Below are positions 1 through 7,550 of a stretch of 64,000 bases of DNA, piece by piece. Both the position numbers and the translations under genes were made by a program. The stretch comes from Lutibacter sp. A64 (GTDB lineage: Bacteria; Bacteroidota; Bacteroidia; Flavobacteriales; Flavobacteriaceae), in assembly GCF_022429565.1 (NCBI RefSeq), contig NZ_CP092487.1, positions 1,754,001-1,818,000 of the forward strand, read 5' to 3'. The notes under the pieces were generated by a model. The model did no database searches. It was given only the letters and a program-made list of their open reading frames with translations, and was not told where the DNA came from. Every line of letters starts with the position of its first letter. Position 1 is the first letter of the stretch.

Positions 1-3000
1 ACCAGAAGTGCCTCTACAGTAGTAAAAGTAGGTTATCACGCATTAACTGCTGAAATTAATATAGACAGCTCAATTGATAAAAACAGTAAAGAAAACCTAC
101 TAAAAGTTGAAACTAAAAACTTAAACAATCAAACTGTTTCAGCTAAAGGAAATGTAAAAATATATAAACTACGAGCTCCAGAAAACGTTTTAAGAAAACG
201 TGTTTGGACTACTCCAGATTATCAATTATATACTTTTGAAGAATTTAAAACTAAATTTCCAAATGAAGCTTTTTCAAATGAAGATAATGCAGCTAATTGG
301 AAAAAAGGCAGCCTTGTTTTTAATACCAGTTTTAACACCGAAAACAGTCCAGAAATTGCACTTAATAAAATTAAAAATTGGGAATCTGGCAAATATATTA
401 TAGAGCTAGAAAGCAAAGATAAATTCGGACAATTGGTTACCGACAAGCAATTAATTACAGTATTTAGTGAAAATGATAAACAAGTTTCAGATAAACAATT
501 ATTTACTATTTCTTTAGATAAAAGTAGCTACAAACCTAACGAAACTGTGACTTTAAAAGTTGGATCAGCTTCAAAAGATTTAACAGTAACTATTGATATT
601 GAAAAAGATCATAAAATAGTTGACACTCAAATAATTCATTTAAATAATGAAATTAAAGCACTAAAAATTCCTGTAACAACAGATGATTTAGGCGGATTTG
701 CAATTCACTATAGTTTTACAAATTTTAACGCATTTGAAAACGGTACATTGCCAATTGTAGTTCCATATCCTGTAAAAGAATTAGAAATAGAAACACTTAC
801 ATTTAGAGATAAATTACAACCTGGACAAACCGAAACTTGGAGTTTTAAACTAAAAGGAAACAAAGGAGAAAAAGTAGCAGCAGAATTATTAGCAAGTATG
901 TATGATGCTTCTTTAGATCAATTTAAACCGCATAATTGGCAATTCTATCCAATTTCACACCCTGTTTACTATGCACAAACAAACAGAAGAGCACATCAAA
1001 GTTTTCAAACTTCTCGATTCAACATTAATAATTTAAATAATGTCTACAACGGACAAATACAACAACATTTTGATGCCTTAAACTGGTTTGGTTTACGCTT
1101 AAACAGAAACCAAATCCTAATTAGAGGTGTTAGCTCAATGCAAAAATTTAAAAGTGTTAATAACAACGTAGTTGCTTCAGATATGATTATGGCTGTAGAA
1201 GAAAATGAAGAAGATCTTGAGGAAGTTGTTACAGTTGCTTATGGAACAAAAAAAGATGAAAATGAAATTTTAGAAAATAAAAAAACAGACGTTTCAACAG
1301 TAAAAATTCGTACAAATTTTAACGAAACTGCTTTTTTCTACCCTCATCTAAAAACAGATAAAGATGGAACTATAAGTTTTAGTTTTACAATTCCAGAAGC
1401 ATTAACACAATGGAAATTACAGTTACTGGCTCATACCAAAGAACTAGCAGCTTCAACCAAAACATTGACAACCGTAACTCAAAAAGAGTTGATGGTATTA
1501 CCAAATCCACCTCGTTTTTTACGTGAAGGTGATGTTCTAGAATTTTCTAGTAAAATTTCAAATATTACGGATAAAAATCTAAACGGAGTTGCTGAATTAA
1601 TTTTAACAGATGCAATCTCTGGAAAGGATATTTCAACAGAATTATTTAAAATCGGCACTTCAAACCAACAAAATTTTACAATTAATGCAAAAGGAAACTC
1701 AAATTTAAGCTGGAAACTTCATATTCCAGAAGACATTCAAGCTGTACAATATAAAATTGTAGCAAAAGCTGGAGATTTTTCTGACGGAGAACAAAATGTA
1801 TTGCCGGTATTATCAAACAGAATGTTGGTTACCGAAACATTACCAATGTGGGTTCGCAGCAATCAAACAAAAACTTTTACGTTAGATAAATTAGTGAATA
1901 GCGCTTCGACTCCGCTCAGCGACCGAACATTAAAAAATCACAAATTAATGTTAGAAATCACATCAAATCCGGCTTGGTATGCAGTGCAAAGTTTACCGTA
2001 TTTAATGGAATATCCGTATGAATGTGCTGAACAAACATTCTCGCGTTATTATTCTAATACACTAGCAAGTCATATTGCAAATTCAAATCCACAAATACAA
2101 AAAGTATTTAATTTATGGAAAACAAGCGATGCGTTGGTTTCTAATTTAGAGAAAAATGAAGAGTTGAAATCTATTATTATTCAAGAAACTCCTTGGTTAC
2201 GTGATGCACAAAGTGAAACCGAACAAAAAAAACGTATTGCTTTATTGTTCGATTTAAATAAAATGAAAAACGAACAAGAAATCGCACTCAATAAATTAAA
2301 ACAATTGCAATTCTCTAACGGTGGTTTTCCTTGGTTTAAAGGAAGTGATTATCCTAATAGATATATTACGCAGCACATTGCTTCTAGTTATGGACATTTA
2401 AAACAATTAAATATTGTTGAAACTTCTGAAACTGATAAAATGATTGTTAAGGCTGTTGAATTTTTAGATGATGAGATTTTAGAAGATTATAACAAACTTT
2501 TGTCAGAAGCTAAAAAAATTAGAGAAAAAGAAAAAACAACAACAAAAGGTATAAAAGCTGAGCAAGAATATTTAGCTAAAAACCATTTAGGGCACACACA
2601 ATTACATTATTTGTATATGCGTAGTTTTTATAGTGAAATTAAAATTCCTACAAAAGTTCAAACGGCAGTAGATTATTACACAAATCAATCTGCTACATAT
2701 TGGACAAACTTCAACTTATATTCAAAAGGGATGATTGCTTTGATTCAGCATAGAAATGAGAATTCTAAAATTACTTCTGAAATAATAAAATCGTTAAAAG
2801 AAAACAGTATTACTTCTGAAGAATTAGGAATGTATTGGAAAAAAAATACACCAAGTTGGTTCTGGTATCAATCACCTATTGAAACACAAGCCTTACTAAT
2901 TGAAGTGTTTTCTGAAATAGAAAATGACATAAAAATTGTTGATGAATTAAAAATTTGGCTACTTAAAAACAAACAAACCAATAGTTGGAAAACCACCAAA

Positions 3001-3708
3001 GCAACTACTGAAGCTGTGTATGCATTATTATTACAAGGAAGCGATTGGCTATCTATTAATGAATCTGTTGAAGTAACAGTAGGAAACAAAAAAATTGAAC
3101 CTTCAAAATTAGAAAACGTAAAAGTTGAAGCTGGAACAGGTTATTTTAAAACTTCGTGGAGTGGCAATGAAATTACTTCAGAAATGGGAGAAGTAACGCT
3201 TTCTAAAAAAGACGAAGGCATTGCTTGGGGCGGTTTGTATTGGCAATATTTTGAAGATTTAAATAAAATAACTTCAGCAGAAACTCCTTTAAAATTGAGT
3301 AAAAAATTATTCTTGAAATCGAATACTGATACAGGAAAAGAGTTAACAGAAATTACTGAAACTTCTAACTTAAAATTAGGTGATTTAATTACAGTTCGCA
3401 TTGAATTAAAAGTTGATAGACCAATGGAATTTGTACATATGAAAGATATGCGAGCAAGTGGTTTAGAACCTATAAATGTAATCTCTAGCTACAAATGGCA
3501 AGATGGTTTAGGTTATTACGAAAGCACAAAAGATGCATCAACTAACTTTTTTATGGAGCGTTTACCAAAAGGTGTGTATGTTTTTGAATACGATTTACGC
3601 GTAAACAATGCAGGAAACTTCAGCAACGGAATTACAACCATACAAAGTATGTATGCTCCAGAATTTAGCAGCCATAGTGAAGGAGTTAGAATAAAAATTG
3701 GAGATTAG
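1..3708 (+). CDS. Alpha-2-macroglobulin family protein, 3' part (5' end outside window)
   Basis: The reading frame is already open at base 1 and runs to TAG at 3706-3708, so about 1,235 C-terminal residues are present and the N-terminus is missing. The bait/thioester motif CAEQ (bases 2023-2034, in YPYECAEQTFSRYY) matches the CxEQ thioester of bacterial alpha-2-macroglobulins, and TAFFYPHLKTDKDG followed by FTIPEALTQWK is typical of the A2M core domain. Family members are large, usually lipid-anchored periplasmic proteins thought to trap proteases. Around bases 1114-1255 the protein carries ILIRGVSS and EEVVTVAYGTKK, which resemble the plug region and VVVGYGT box of SusC-type receptors; this insert is seen in Bacteroidota A2M proteins. 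A 16-bp palindromic repeat is read in frame at 1904-1919. Family assignment is firm; substrate and partners are unknown. Confidence 0.9.
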   Translation, partial: TRSASTVVKVGYHALTAEINIDSSIDKNSKENLLKVETKNLNNQTVSAKGNVKIYKLRAPENVLRKRVWTTPDYQLYTFEEFKTKFPNEAFSNEDNAANWKKGSLVFNTSFNTENSPEIALNKIKNWESGKYIIELESKDKFGQLVTDKQLITVFSENDKQVSDKQLFTISLDKSSYKPNETVTLKVGSASKDLTVTIDIEKDHKIVDTQIIHLNNEIKALKIPVTTDDLGGFAIHYSFTNFNAFENGTLPIVVPYPVKELEIETLTFRDKLQPGQTETWSFKLKGNKGEKVAAELLASMYDASLDQFKPHNWQFYPISHPVYYAQTNRRAHQSFQTSRFNINNLNNVYNGQIQQHFDALNWFGLRLNRNQILIRGVSSMQKFKSVNNNVVASDMIMAVEENEEDLEEVVTVAYGTKKDENEILENKKTDVSTVKIRTNFNETAFFYPHLKTDKDGTISFSFTIPEALTQWKLQLLAHTKELAASTKTLTTVTQKELMVLPNPPRFLREGDVLEFSSKISNITDKNLNGVAELILTDAISGKDISTELFKIGTSNQQNFTINAKGNSNLSWKLHIPEDIQAVQYKIVAKAGDFSDGEQNVLPVLSNRMLVTETLPMWVRSNQTKTFTLDKLVNSASTPLSDRTLKNHKLMLEITSNPAWYAVQSLPYLMEYPYECAEQTFSRYYSNTLASHIANSNPQIQKVFNLWKTSDALVSNLEKNEELKSIIIQETPWLRDAQSETEQKKRIALLFDLNKMKNEQEIALNKLKQLQFSNGGFPWFKGSDYPNRYITQHIASSYGHLKQLNIVETSETDKMIVKAVEFLDDEILEDYNKLLSEAKKIREKEKTTTKGIKAEQEYLAKNHLGHTQLHYLYMRSFYSEIKIPTKVQTAVDYYTNQSATYWTNFNLYSKGMIALIQHRNENSKITSEIIKSLKENSITSEELGMYWKKNTPSWFWYQSPIETQALLIEVFSEIENDIKIVDELKIWLLKNKQTNSWKTTKATTEAVYALLLQGSDWLSINESVEVTVGNKKIEPSKLENVKVEAGTGYFKTSWSGNEITSEMGEVTLSKKDEGIAWGGLYWQYFEDLNKITSAETPLKLSKKLFLKSNTDTGKELTEITETSNLKLGDLITVRIELKVDRPMEFVHMKDMRASGLEPINVISSYKWQDGLGYYESTKDASTNFFMERLPKGVYVFEYDLRVNNAGNFSNGITTIQSMYAPEFSSHSEGVRIKIGD
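1904..1919 (+). repeat. Short palindromic-repeat half-site inside the A2M coding sequence
   Basis: CTTCGACTCCGCTCAG here is identical to the copy at 3749-3764 just after the gene. It is read in frame as part of SASTPLSDRT, in a segment that looks like a non-conserved loop before the thioester region. This suggests a dispersed repeat that landed in a coding sequence without breaking it. Confidence 0.65.
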
Positions 3709-3748
3709 CTGATGGTTGATGGTAAAATAATAATTTAGTTAACCTAAG

Positions 3749-3790
3749 CTTCGACTCCGCTCAGTAACTGATCACTAAGCGGAGTCGAAG
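3749..3790. repeat. Inverted repeat after A2M gene (13-bp arms)
   Basis: CTTCGACTCCGCT at 3749-3761 is exactly complementary to AGCGGAGTCGAAG at 3778-3790, with a 16-nt loop. It belongs to the dispersed palindrome family found elsewhere in the window. It may also help end transcription between the convergent A2M and hexosaminidase genes, but there is no clean T-tract. Confidence 0.75.
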
Positions 3791-3814
3791 TGTTATTTAA
3801 AATTGGTTGTCAGG

Positions 3815-3874
3815 TTGAGCTTGTCGAAATCCATTGTTATTTTGCAACAAATTGTTATATTTCGACAAGCTCAA
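3815..3874. repeat. Inverted repeat of the TTGAGCTTGTCGAAAT family
   Basis: TTGAGCTTGTCGAAAT at 3815-3830 is a perfect 16-bp inverted match to 3859-3874, with a 28-nt spacer. It lies 24 bp beyond the previous inverted repeat. The core GAGCTTGTCGAA recurs inside hsdM (59132-59156), so this is a genome-wide repeat type rather than a local accident. Confidence 0.75.
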
Positions 3875-3928
3875 TATAACCTCTGCATTTATTTTTTATA
3901 GAGTTCTTCTTATAATTCAACTAAATTA

Positions 3929-5488
3929 TTATTCAGAAAGAAGTTTAGAATCGTAATAATTAACATCCATAAGTTTTAATCTTTTAGTATGTTTTATTAA
4001 ACGCTCTTTATAGTCTTCCCAATTTCTTAAAGAAGTTGGTGTCCAACCGATTTCAGAATGACCAATAATTCTAGGAAATACCATATATTCAATATCATCC
4101 ATTGTTGTTATTGTCTCAGTCCATAAAGGAGATTCTATACCTAAAATATTTTCTTTTTTAACACCCTTAATAAAAGTATCTGGAGTCCATAAATAAGCGC
4201 TATCCAATTCTATATAACCAGCCCAATTTAAACCTATATTAGTTAAAGAATCGTACTTCATATCCAAATAAGTTTTTGTTGAAGGTGATACTATTACTTT
4301 TGAATTTTGAGCAACTCCTTTTTTAGCATTTTCTTCTTTTGCCCAAAATTGAACAATAGCCTCATTTTTAAGATCTGCATGTGCTATTTCATCCCAACCA
4401 ATTACTGTTTTATTATAAGAGTTAACAATATCTTGAACTCTATTAATAAAAGGTATATAATCTTCCATATCTGTAACATGAGATTCATCTCCACCAATAT
4501 GAATATATGGGCCAGGTGTTAATGCTACTAATTCTTTAACCACATCATCAATAAATTTATATGTAATTTCTTTACTTGTACATAAGGTGCTAAAACCAAC
4601 TTTTATTCCTGTATATAATTCTGGAGATTTACCGTCACAATTTAATTCTGGATACGATGCCAATGCTGCATTTGTATGCCCTGGCATATCAATTTCTGGA
4701 ATTACAGTAATATAGTTAGCTGCTGCATATGCCACAATTTCTTTATACTGTTCTTGTGTATAAAAGCCTCCTTCGCCTCCACCAACTTCAGTAGACCCAC
4801 CAATTGTTGTAAGTTTTGGCCACGATTTAATTTCAATTCTCCAACCTTGATCATCAGATAAATGCAGGTGAAGTATATTAATTTTATAAGCTGCAAGTAA
4901 ATCTATGTAACGTTTTACATCTTCAACACCAAAAAAGTGACGTGCAACATCTAACATTGCACCTCTATATGCGTACTCTGGATAATCTTCAATTTCTCCA
5001 GATGCAATAAACCACTGTTTTTCTTGTTTTTGTGTAGATTCTATTTCATCTGATAAAAGCTGACGCAACGTTTGAATTGCCCTAAAAACACCTTCTACAG
5101 TAACAGATTCTATAACAATATTTTTTTCAGAAATCGTTAATTTATAACCTTCACTCCCAAATTTAGTATCTAAATCACTTATTTTTAAATAAATGCTATT
5201 CGATTTTGAAGTCTCGGATCCGGTTTCTACCGCTAAATTAAAACCTGTAGCAGGATTTAATATTGAAACTAACGAATTCCCTATTCCTAATAATTCTTCT
5301 GAATCATTAGTTACAAAAATTTTAGTTTTAGCATTTAATTCAAAAGAACTTCCTGTTTCAGATACTGAAACTGGTTTTGGAAACAATACAGCTTCCGAAA
5401 GATTTAATTGTGGATTACCTGAACATGAAGTGATTAAAATTATTGAAAAGAAAAAGAATACTTGGTTAAATAGTTTAATATGCATCAT
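3929..5488 (-). CDS. Beta-N-acetylhexosaminidase, glycoside hydrolase family 20, lipoprotein
   Basis: The 519-residue product starts with a hydrophobic signal and a lipobox-like ITSC, so Cys22 is the likely lipidation site and the enzyme is probably membrane-anchored outside the cytoplasm. Residues 30-160 look like the GH20b N-terminal domain. The catalytic barrel shows HLHLSDDQGWRIEI (about 207-220), PEIDMPGH (264-271) and HIGGDESH (330-337), where Asp334-Glu335 are the substrate-assisted catalytic pair of GH20. The family removes terminal N-acetylhexosamine from chitin oligosaccharides, glycans or muropeptides; the substrate cannot be told. It is convergent with the A2M gene. The start at 5488 is ATG ATG; either is possible. 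Confidence 0.93.
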   Translation of the reverse strand: MMHIKLFNQVFFFFSIILITSCSGNPQLNLSEAVLFPKPVSVSETGSSFELNAKTKIFVTNDSEELLGIGNSLVSILNPATGFNLAVETGSETSKSNSIYLKISDLDTKFGSEGYKLTISEKNIVIESVTVEGVFRAIQTLRQLLSDEIESTQKQEKQWFIASGEIEDYPEYAYRGAMLDVARHFFGVEDVKRYIDLLAAYKINILHLHLSDDQGWRIEIKSWPKLTTIGGSTEVGGGEGGFYTQEQYKEIVAYAAANYITVIPEIDMPGHTNAALASYPELNCDGKSPELYTGIKVGFSTLCTSKEITYKFIDDVVKELVALTPGPYIHIGGDESHVTDMEDYIPFINRVQDIVNSYNKTVIGWDEIAHADLKNEAIVQFWAKEENAKKGVAQNSKVIVSPSTKTYLDMKYDSLTNIGLNWAGYIELDSAYLWTPDTFIKGVKKENILGIESPLWTETITTMDDIEYMVFPRIIGHSEIGWTPTSLRNWEDYKERLIKHTKRLKLMDVNYYDSKLLSE

Positions 5489-5622
5489 AAAAAAATATAA
5501 ATTAAATGACTGATTAAATTACAAATTTTTAAATAATTATCAATCCATTTTTTAAAATATTTTTTTTGAAGATACTTTTAAAATTCAAAAACTAAAATCT
5601 TATTATTAAAAATAAAAAAGCA

Positions 5623-6072
5623 CTACTTAATTTTTATATTCTCAACCTCATCAATAGTATAAGATTCTGAAAAACCAAAAATTGTATATTTAATTTCGCC
5701 TTTATATTTTACTTCAATTTTTTTACTAAAAATACTACCAATTAAACCGCTAATATTCTTATTTGAAAAAATACTATCTGTAGGAATATTTACTTTTAAC
5801 GGTATTGTAAATTCCTTTTTGGCTGGTACATCAAAATTTTCTGTTGCTATAGTTGCCATTTGATTACCATTTACAAAAACTTTAATTTCATCAGTTTTTA
5901 ATTTACCACTAATATCATTTGGATTTTTAAACATAGCATCACCTTTTAAAGTAATATATGTTTTTGTAGATGCTGCAACTTTTATATTTGAAACACCTAT
6001 AAATTCAGGCGCTTCCTTTACCGTACAACTATACAAACAACATAAAAGTACAAACACAAATATTTTCTTCAT
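5623..6072 (-). CDS. LEA type 2 (WHy-like) family lipoprotein
   Basis: A 149-residue protein with the lipobox LYSC (Cys16) after a short hydrophobic signal. The rest has the alternating hydrophobic pattern of a single beta-sandwich: VSNIKVAASTKTYITLKGDAMFKNPNDISGKLK, then a NGNQMATIATENFDVPAKKEFTIPLKV-type half that is characteristic of LEA14/WHy domains. Such proteins are associated with desiccation or envelope stress in other organisms; a role here is inference. It stands alone, transcribed away from kdsA. Confidence 0.7.
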   Translation of the reverse strand: MKKIFVFVLLCCLYSCTVKEAPEFIGVSNIKVAASTKTYITLKGDAMFKNPNDISGKLKTDEIKVFVNGNQMATIATENFDVPAKKEFTIPLKVNIPTDSIFSNKNISGLIGSIFSKKIEVKYKGEIKYTIFGFSESYTIDEVENIKIK

Positions 6073-6176
6073 TATTTTTAATTTCTAAATCGCTGGTAAA
6101 TTAAGAATAATTTATTTTTTAAAATTACCTTTTATTCAATTTAAATTTTTAACACTTAAACTTTTCAAAGTTATTC

Positions 6177-6184
6177 TATCTTTG
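6177..6184 (+). promoter_or_regulatory. kdsA promoter, Bacteroidota -7 box
   Basis: TATCTTTG matches the TAnnTTTG -7 consensus of Bacteroidota sigma-A. It lies 15 bp before the ATG at 6200, which would give a very short leader. It also argues that the in-frame TTG at 6182 lies inside the promoter and cannot be the start codon. Confidence 0.65.
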
Positions 6185-6199
6185 CAAAAAAACATTAAA

Positions 6200-7018
6200 A
6201 TGGACTTAAACCTAATTCCTAACATAAAACATACAACTAGTAATAACTTTTTTTTACTAGCAGGACCTTGTGCAATTGAGGGTCAAGAAATGGCGCTTCG
6301 TATTGCAGAACATATTTTAAAAGTTACAGACAAACTACAAATTCCATTTATTTTTAAAGGAAGTTTTAAAAAAGCAAATAGAAGTAGAATTGATAGTTTT
6401 ACTGGAATTGGTGATGAAAAAGCTTTAAAAATATTACAAAAAGTTTCAGATACTTTTAATGTTCCAACTGTTACCGATATTCATACAAATGAAGATGCTG
6501 CAATGGCGGCTGAATATGTTGATGTATTGCAAATTCCTGCTTTTTTAGTGCGACAAACAGATTTAGTAGTAGCTGCTGCTAAAACGGGTAAAGTTGTAAA
6601 CTTAAAAAAAGGTCAGTTTATGAGTCCTTCTGCTATGAAACATGCCGTTCAAAAAGTTAAAGATAGCGGAAACGAAAAAGCTTGGATAACTGACAGAGGA
6701 ACTATGTTTGGTTACCAAGATATGATTGTTGATTTTAGAGGAATTCCTGAAATGCAACAATTTGCACCTACTGTTTTAGATGTTACACATTCTTTACAAC
6801 AACCTAACCAAACAAGTGGTGTTACTGGCGGAAGACCAGATATGATTGAAACCATTGCCAGAGCTGGAATTGCAGTTGGTGTTGATGGCTTATTTTTAGA
6901 AACCCATTTCGACCCTAAAAATGCAAAAAGCGATGGCGCTAATATGTTAGATTTACAATATTTAGAAAGTTTGTTAAGTAACTTAGTAGCTATTAGAAAA
7001 ACTATAAATAGTCTTTAA
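6200..7018 (+). CDS. kdsA: 3-deoxy-8-phosphooctulonate synthase (Kdo-8-phosphate synthase)
   Basis: The 272-residue product condenses phosphoenolpyruvate with arabinose-5-phosphate, the first committed step of Kdo synthesis for the lipid A core, in the cytoplasm. Motifs seen are FFLLAGPCAIEG near the N-terminus, FKGSFKKANRSR (substrate binding), TDIHTNEDAA, LKKGQFMSP, TDRGTMFGYQDMIVDFR and LDVTHSLQQPNQ, ending with GLFLETHFDPKNAKSDGAN. Length agrees with the family. The ATG at 6200 is chosen because upstream in-frame codons overlap the promoter. It implies a Kdo-containing lipopolysaccharide. Confidence 0.97.
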   Translation: MDLNLIPNIKHTTSNNFFLLAGPCAIEGQEMALRIAEHILKVTDKLQIPFIFKGSFKKANRSRIDSFTGIGDEKALKILQKVSDTFNVPTVTDIHTNEDAAMAAEYVDVLQIPAFLVRQTDLVVAAAKTGKVVNLKKGQFMSPSAMKHAVQKVKDSGNEKAWITDRGTMFGYQDMIVDFRGIPEMQQFAPTVLDVTHSLQQPNQTSGVTGGRPDMIETIARAGIAVGVDGLFLETHFDPKNAKSDGANMLDLQYLESLLSNLVAIRKTINSL

Positions 7019-7034
7019 TATTAAATATTTAACA

Positions 7035-7090
7035 AAATTTATTTCAGAATCTTATTAAATACAATTATTATAAGATTTTGAAATAAATTT
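7035..7090. terminator. Bidirectional hairpin between convergent kdsA and DUF1801 gene
   Basis: Bases 7035-7055 and 7070-7090 are complementary over 20 of 21 positions, with a 14-nt loop. The hairpin sits between two convergent genes and would act on both strands. It is AT-rich and lacks a long T-tract, so termination is inferred from position. Confidence 0.6.
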
Positions 7091-7107
7091 AGGATTAGGG
7101 ATATTTT

Positions 7108-7485
7108 TTAAATAAACCATGCTTTTTTACTATTTTCAACTGAAATAATTGCATCCTTTAAAAGCTGAGAAAACATTAACTCATCAAAATTATCTAAAGA
7201 TTTTACTTGAAGCGAACGTACTTGCTTTCTATTATTGTAGTTTTTTAATTCTGGGTATTTTTCTTCTAAAATAATACCATGTACAAAAGCAACATCAACA
7301 AAATTGGTTCCTTTTAGCACATTTAAATACAATACTGGCTTTTTATCAATACAAAAAAAAGGAATTTTAAAACTATATTTCTCTTCAATTTGAGGCGCTA
7401 CTTTTACTATTACACCTCGTAAATAAAGCATAATTGATTGATAAGGCTCAACCTGATTGTAAAAATATTCGTCTATAGGATTCAT
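7108..7485 (-). CDS. DUF1801 family protein
   Basis: A 125-residue protein beginning MNPIDEYFYNQ. The pattern is typical of DUF1801 (YdhG/YdeI-like): a helical N-terminus with LRGVIVKVAPQIEEKYSFKIPFF, then YLNVLKGTNFVDVAFVHG and a C-terminal helix with VRSLQVKSLDNFDE. The family is a small single-domain fold of unknown biochemical role. The ATG lies directly after the T-tract of a terminator hairpin for the upstream ribonucleotide reductase gene, so its expression may depend on read-through or on an undetected promoter. Confidence 0.75.
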   Translation of the reverse strand: MNPIDEYFYNQVEPYQSIMLYLRGVIVKVAPQIEEKYSFKIPFFCIDKKPVLYLNVLKGTNFVDVAFVHGIILEEKYPELKNYNNRKQVRSLQVKSLDNFDELMFSQLLKDAIISVENSKKAWFI

Positions 7486-7525
7486 AAAAAAACACCAACT
7501 ATATATTAAATTTTGTTGGTGTTTT
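7486..7525 (-). terminator. Intrinsic terminator after the ribonucleotide reductase gene
   Basis: Read on the minus strand, AAAACACCAAC (7525-7515) and GTTGGTGTTTT (7499-7489) form an 11-bp stem followed by a run of seven T. The T-run ends one base before the ATG of the DUF1801 gene. Confidence 0.8.
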
Positions 7526-7550
7526 AATTGTTTAATATTAATTTAAATTC

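Noticed and set aside
6182-6199. TTG start for kdsA
   Set aside because: The codon is part of the -7 promoter box; the ATG at 6200 gives the family-length protein.
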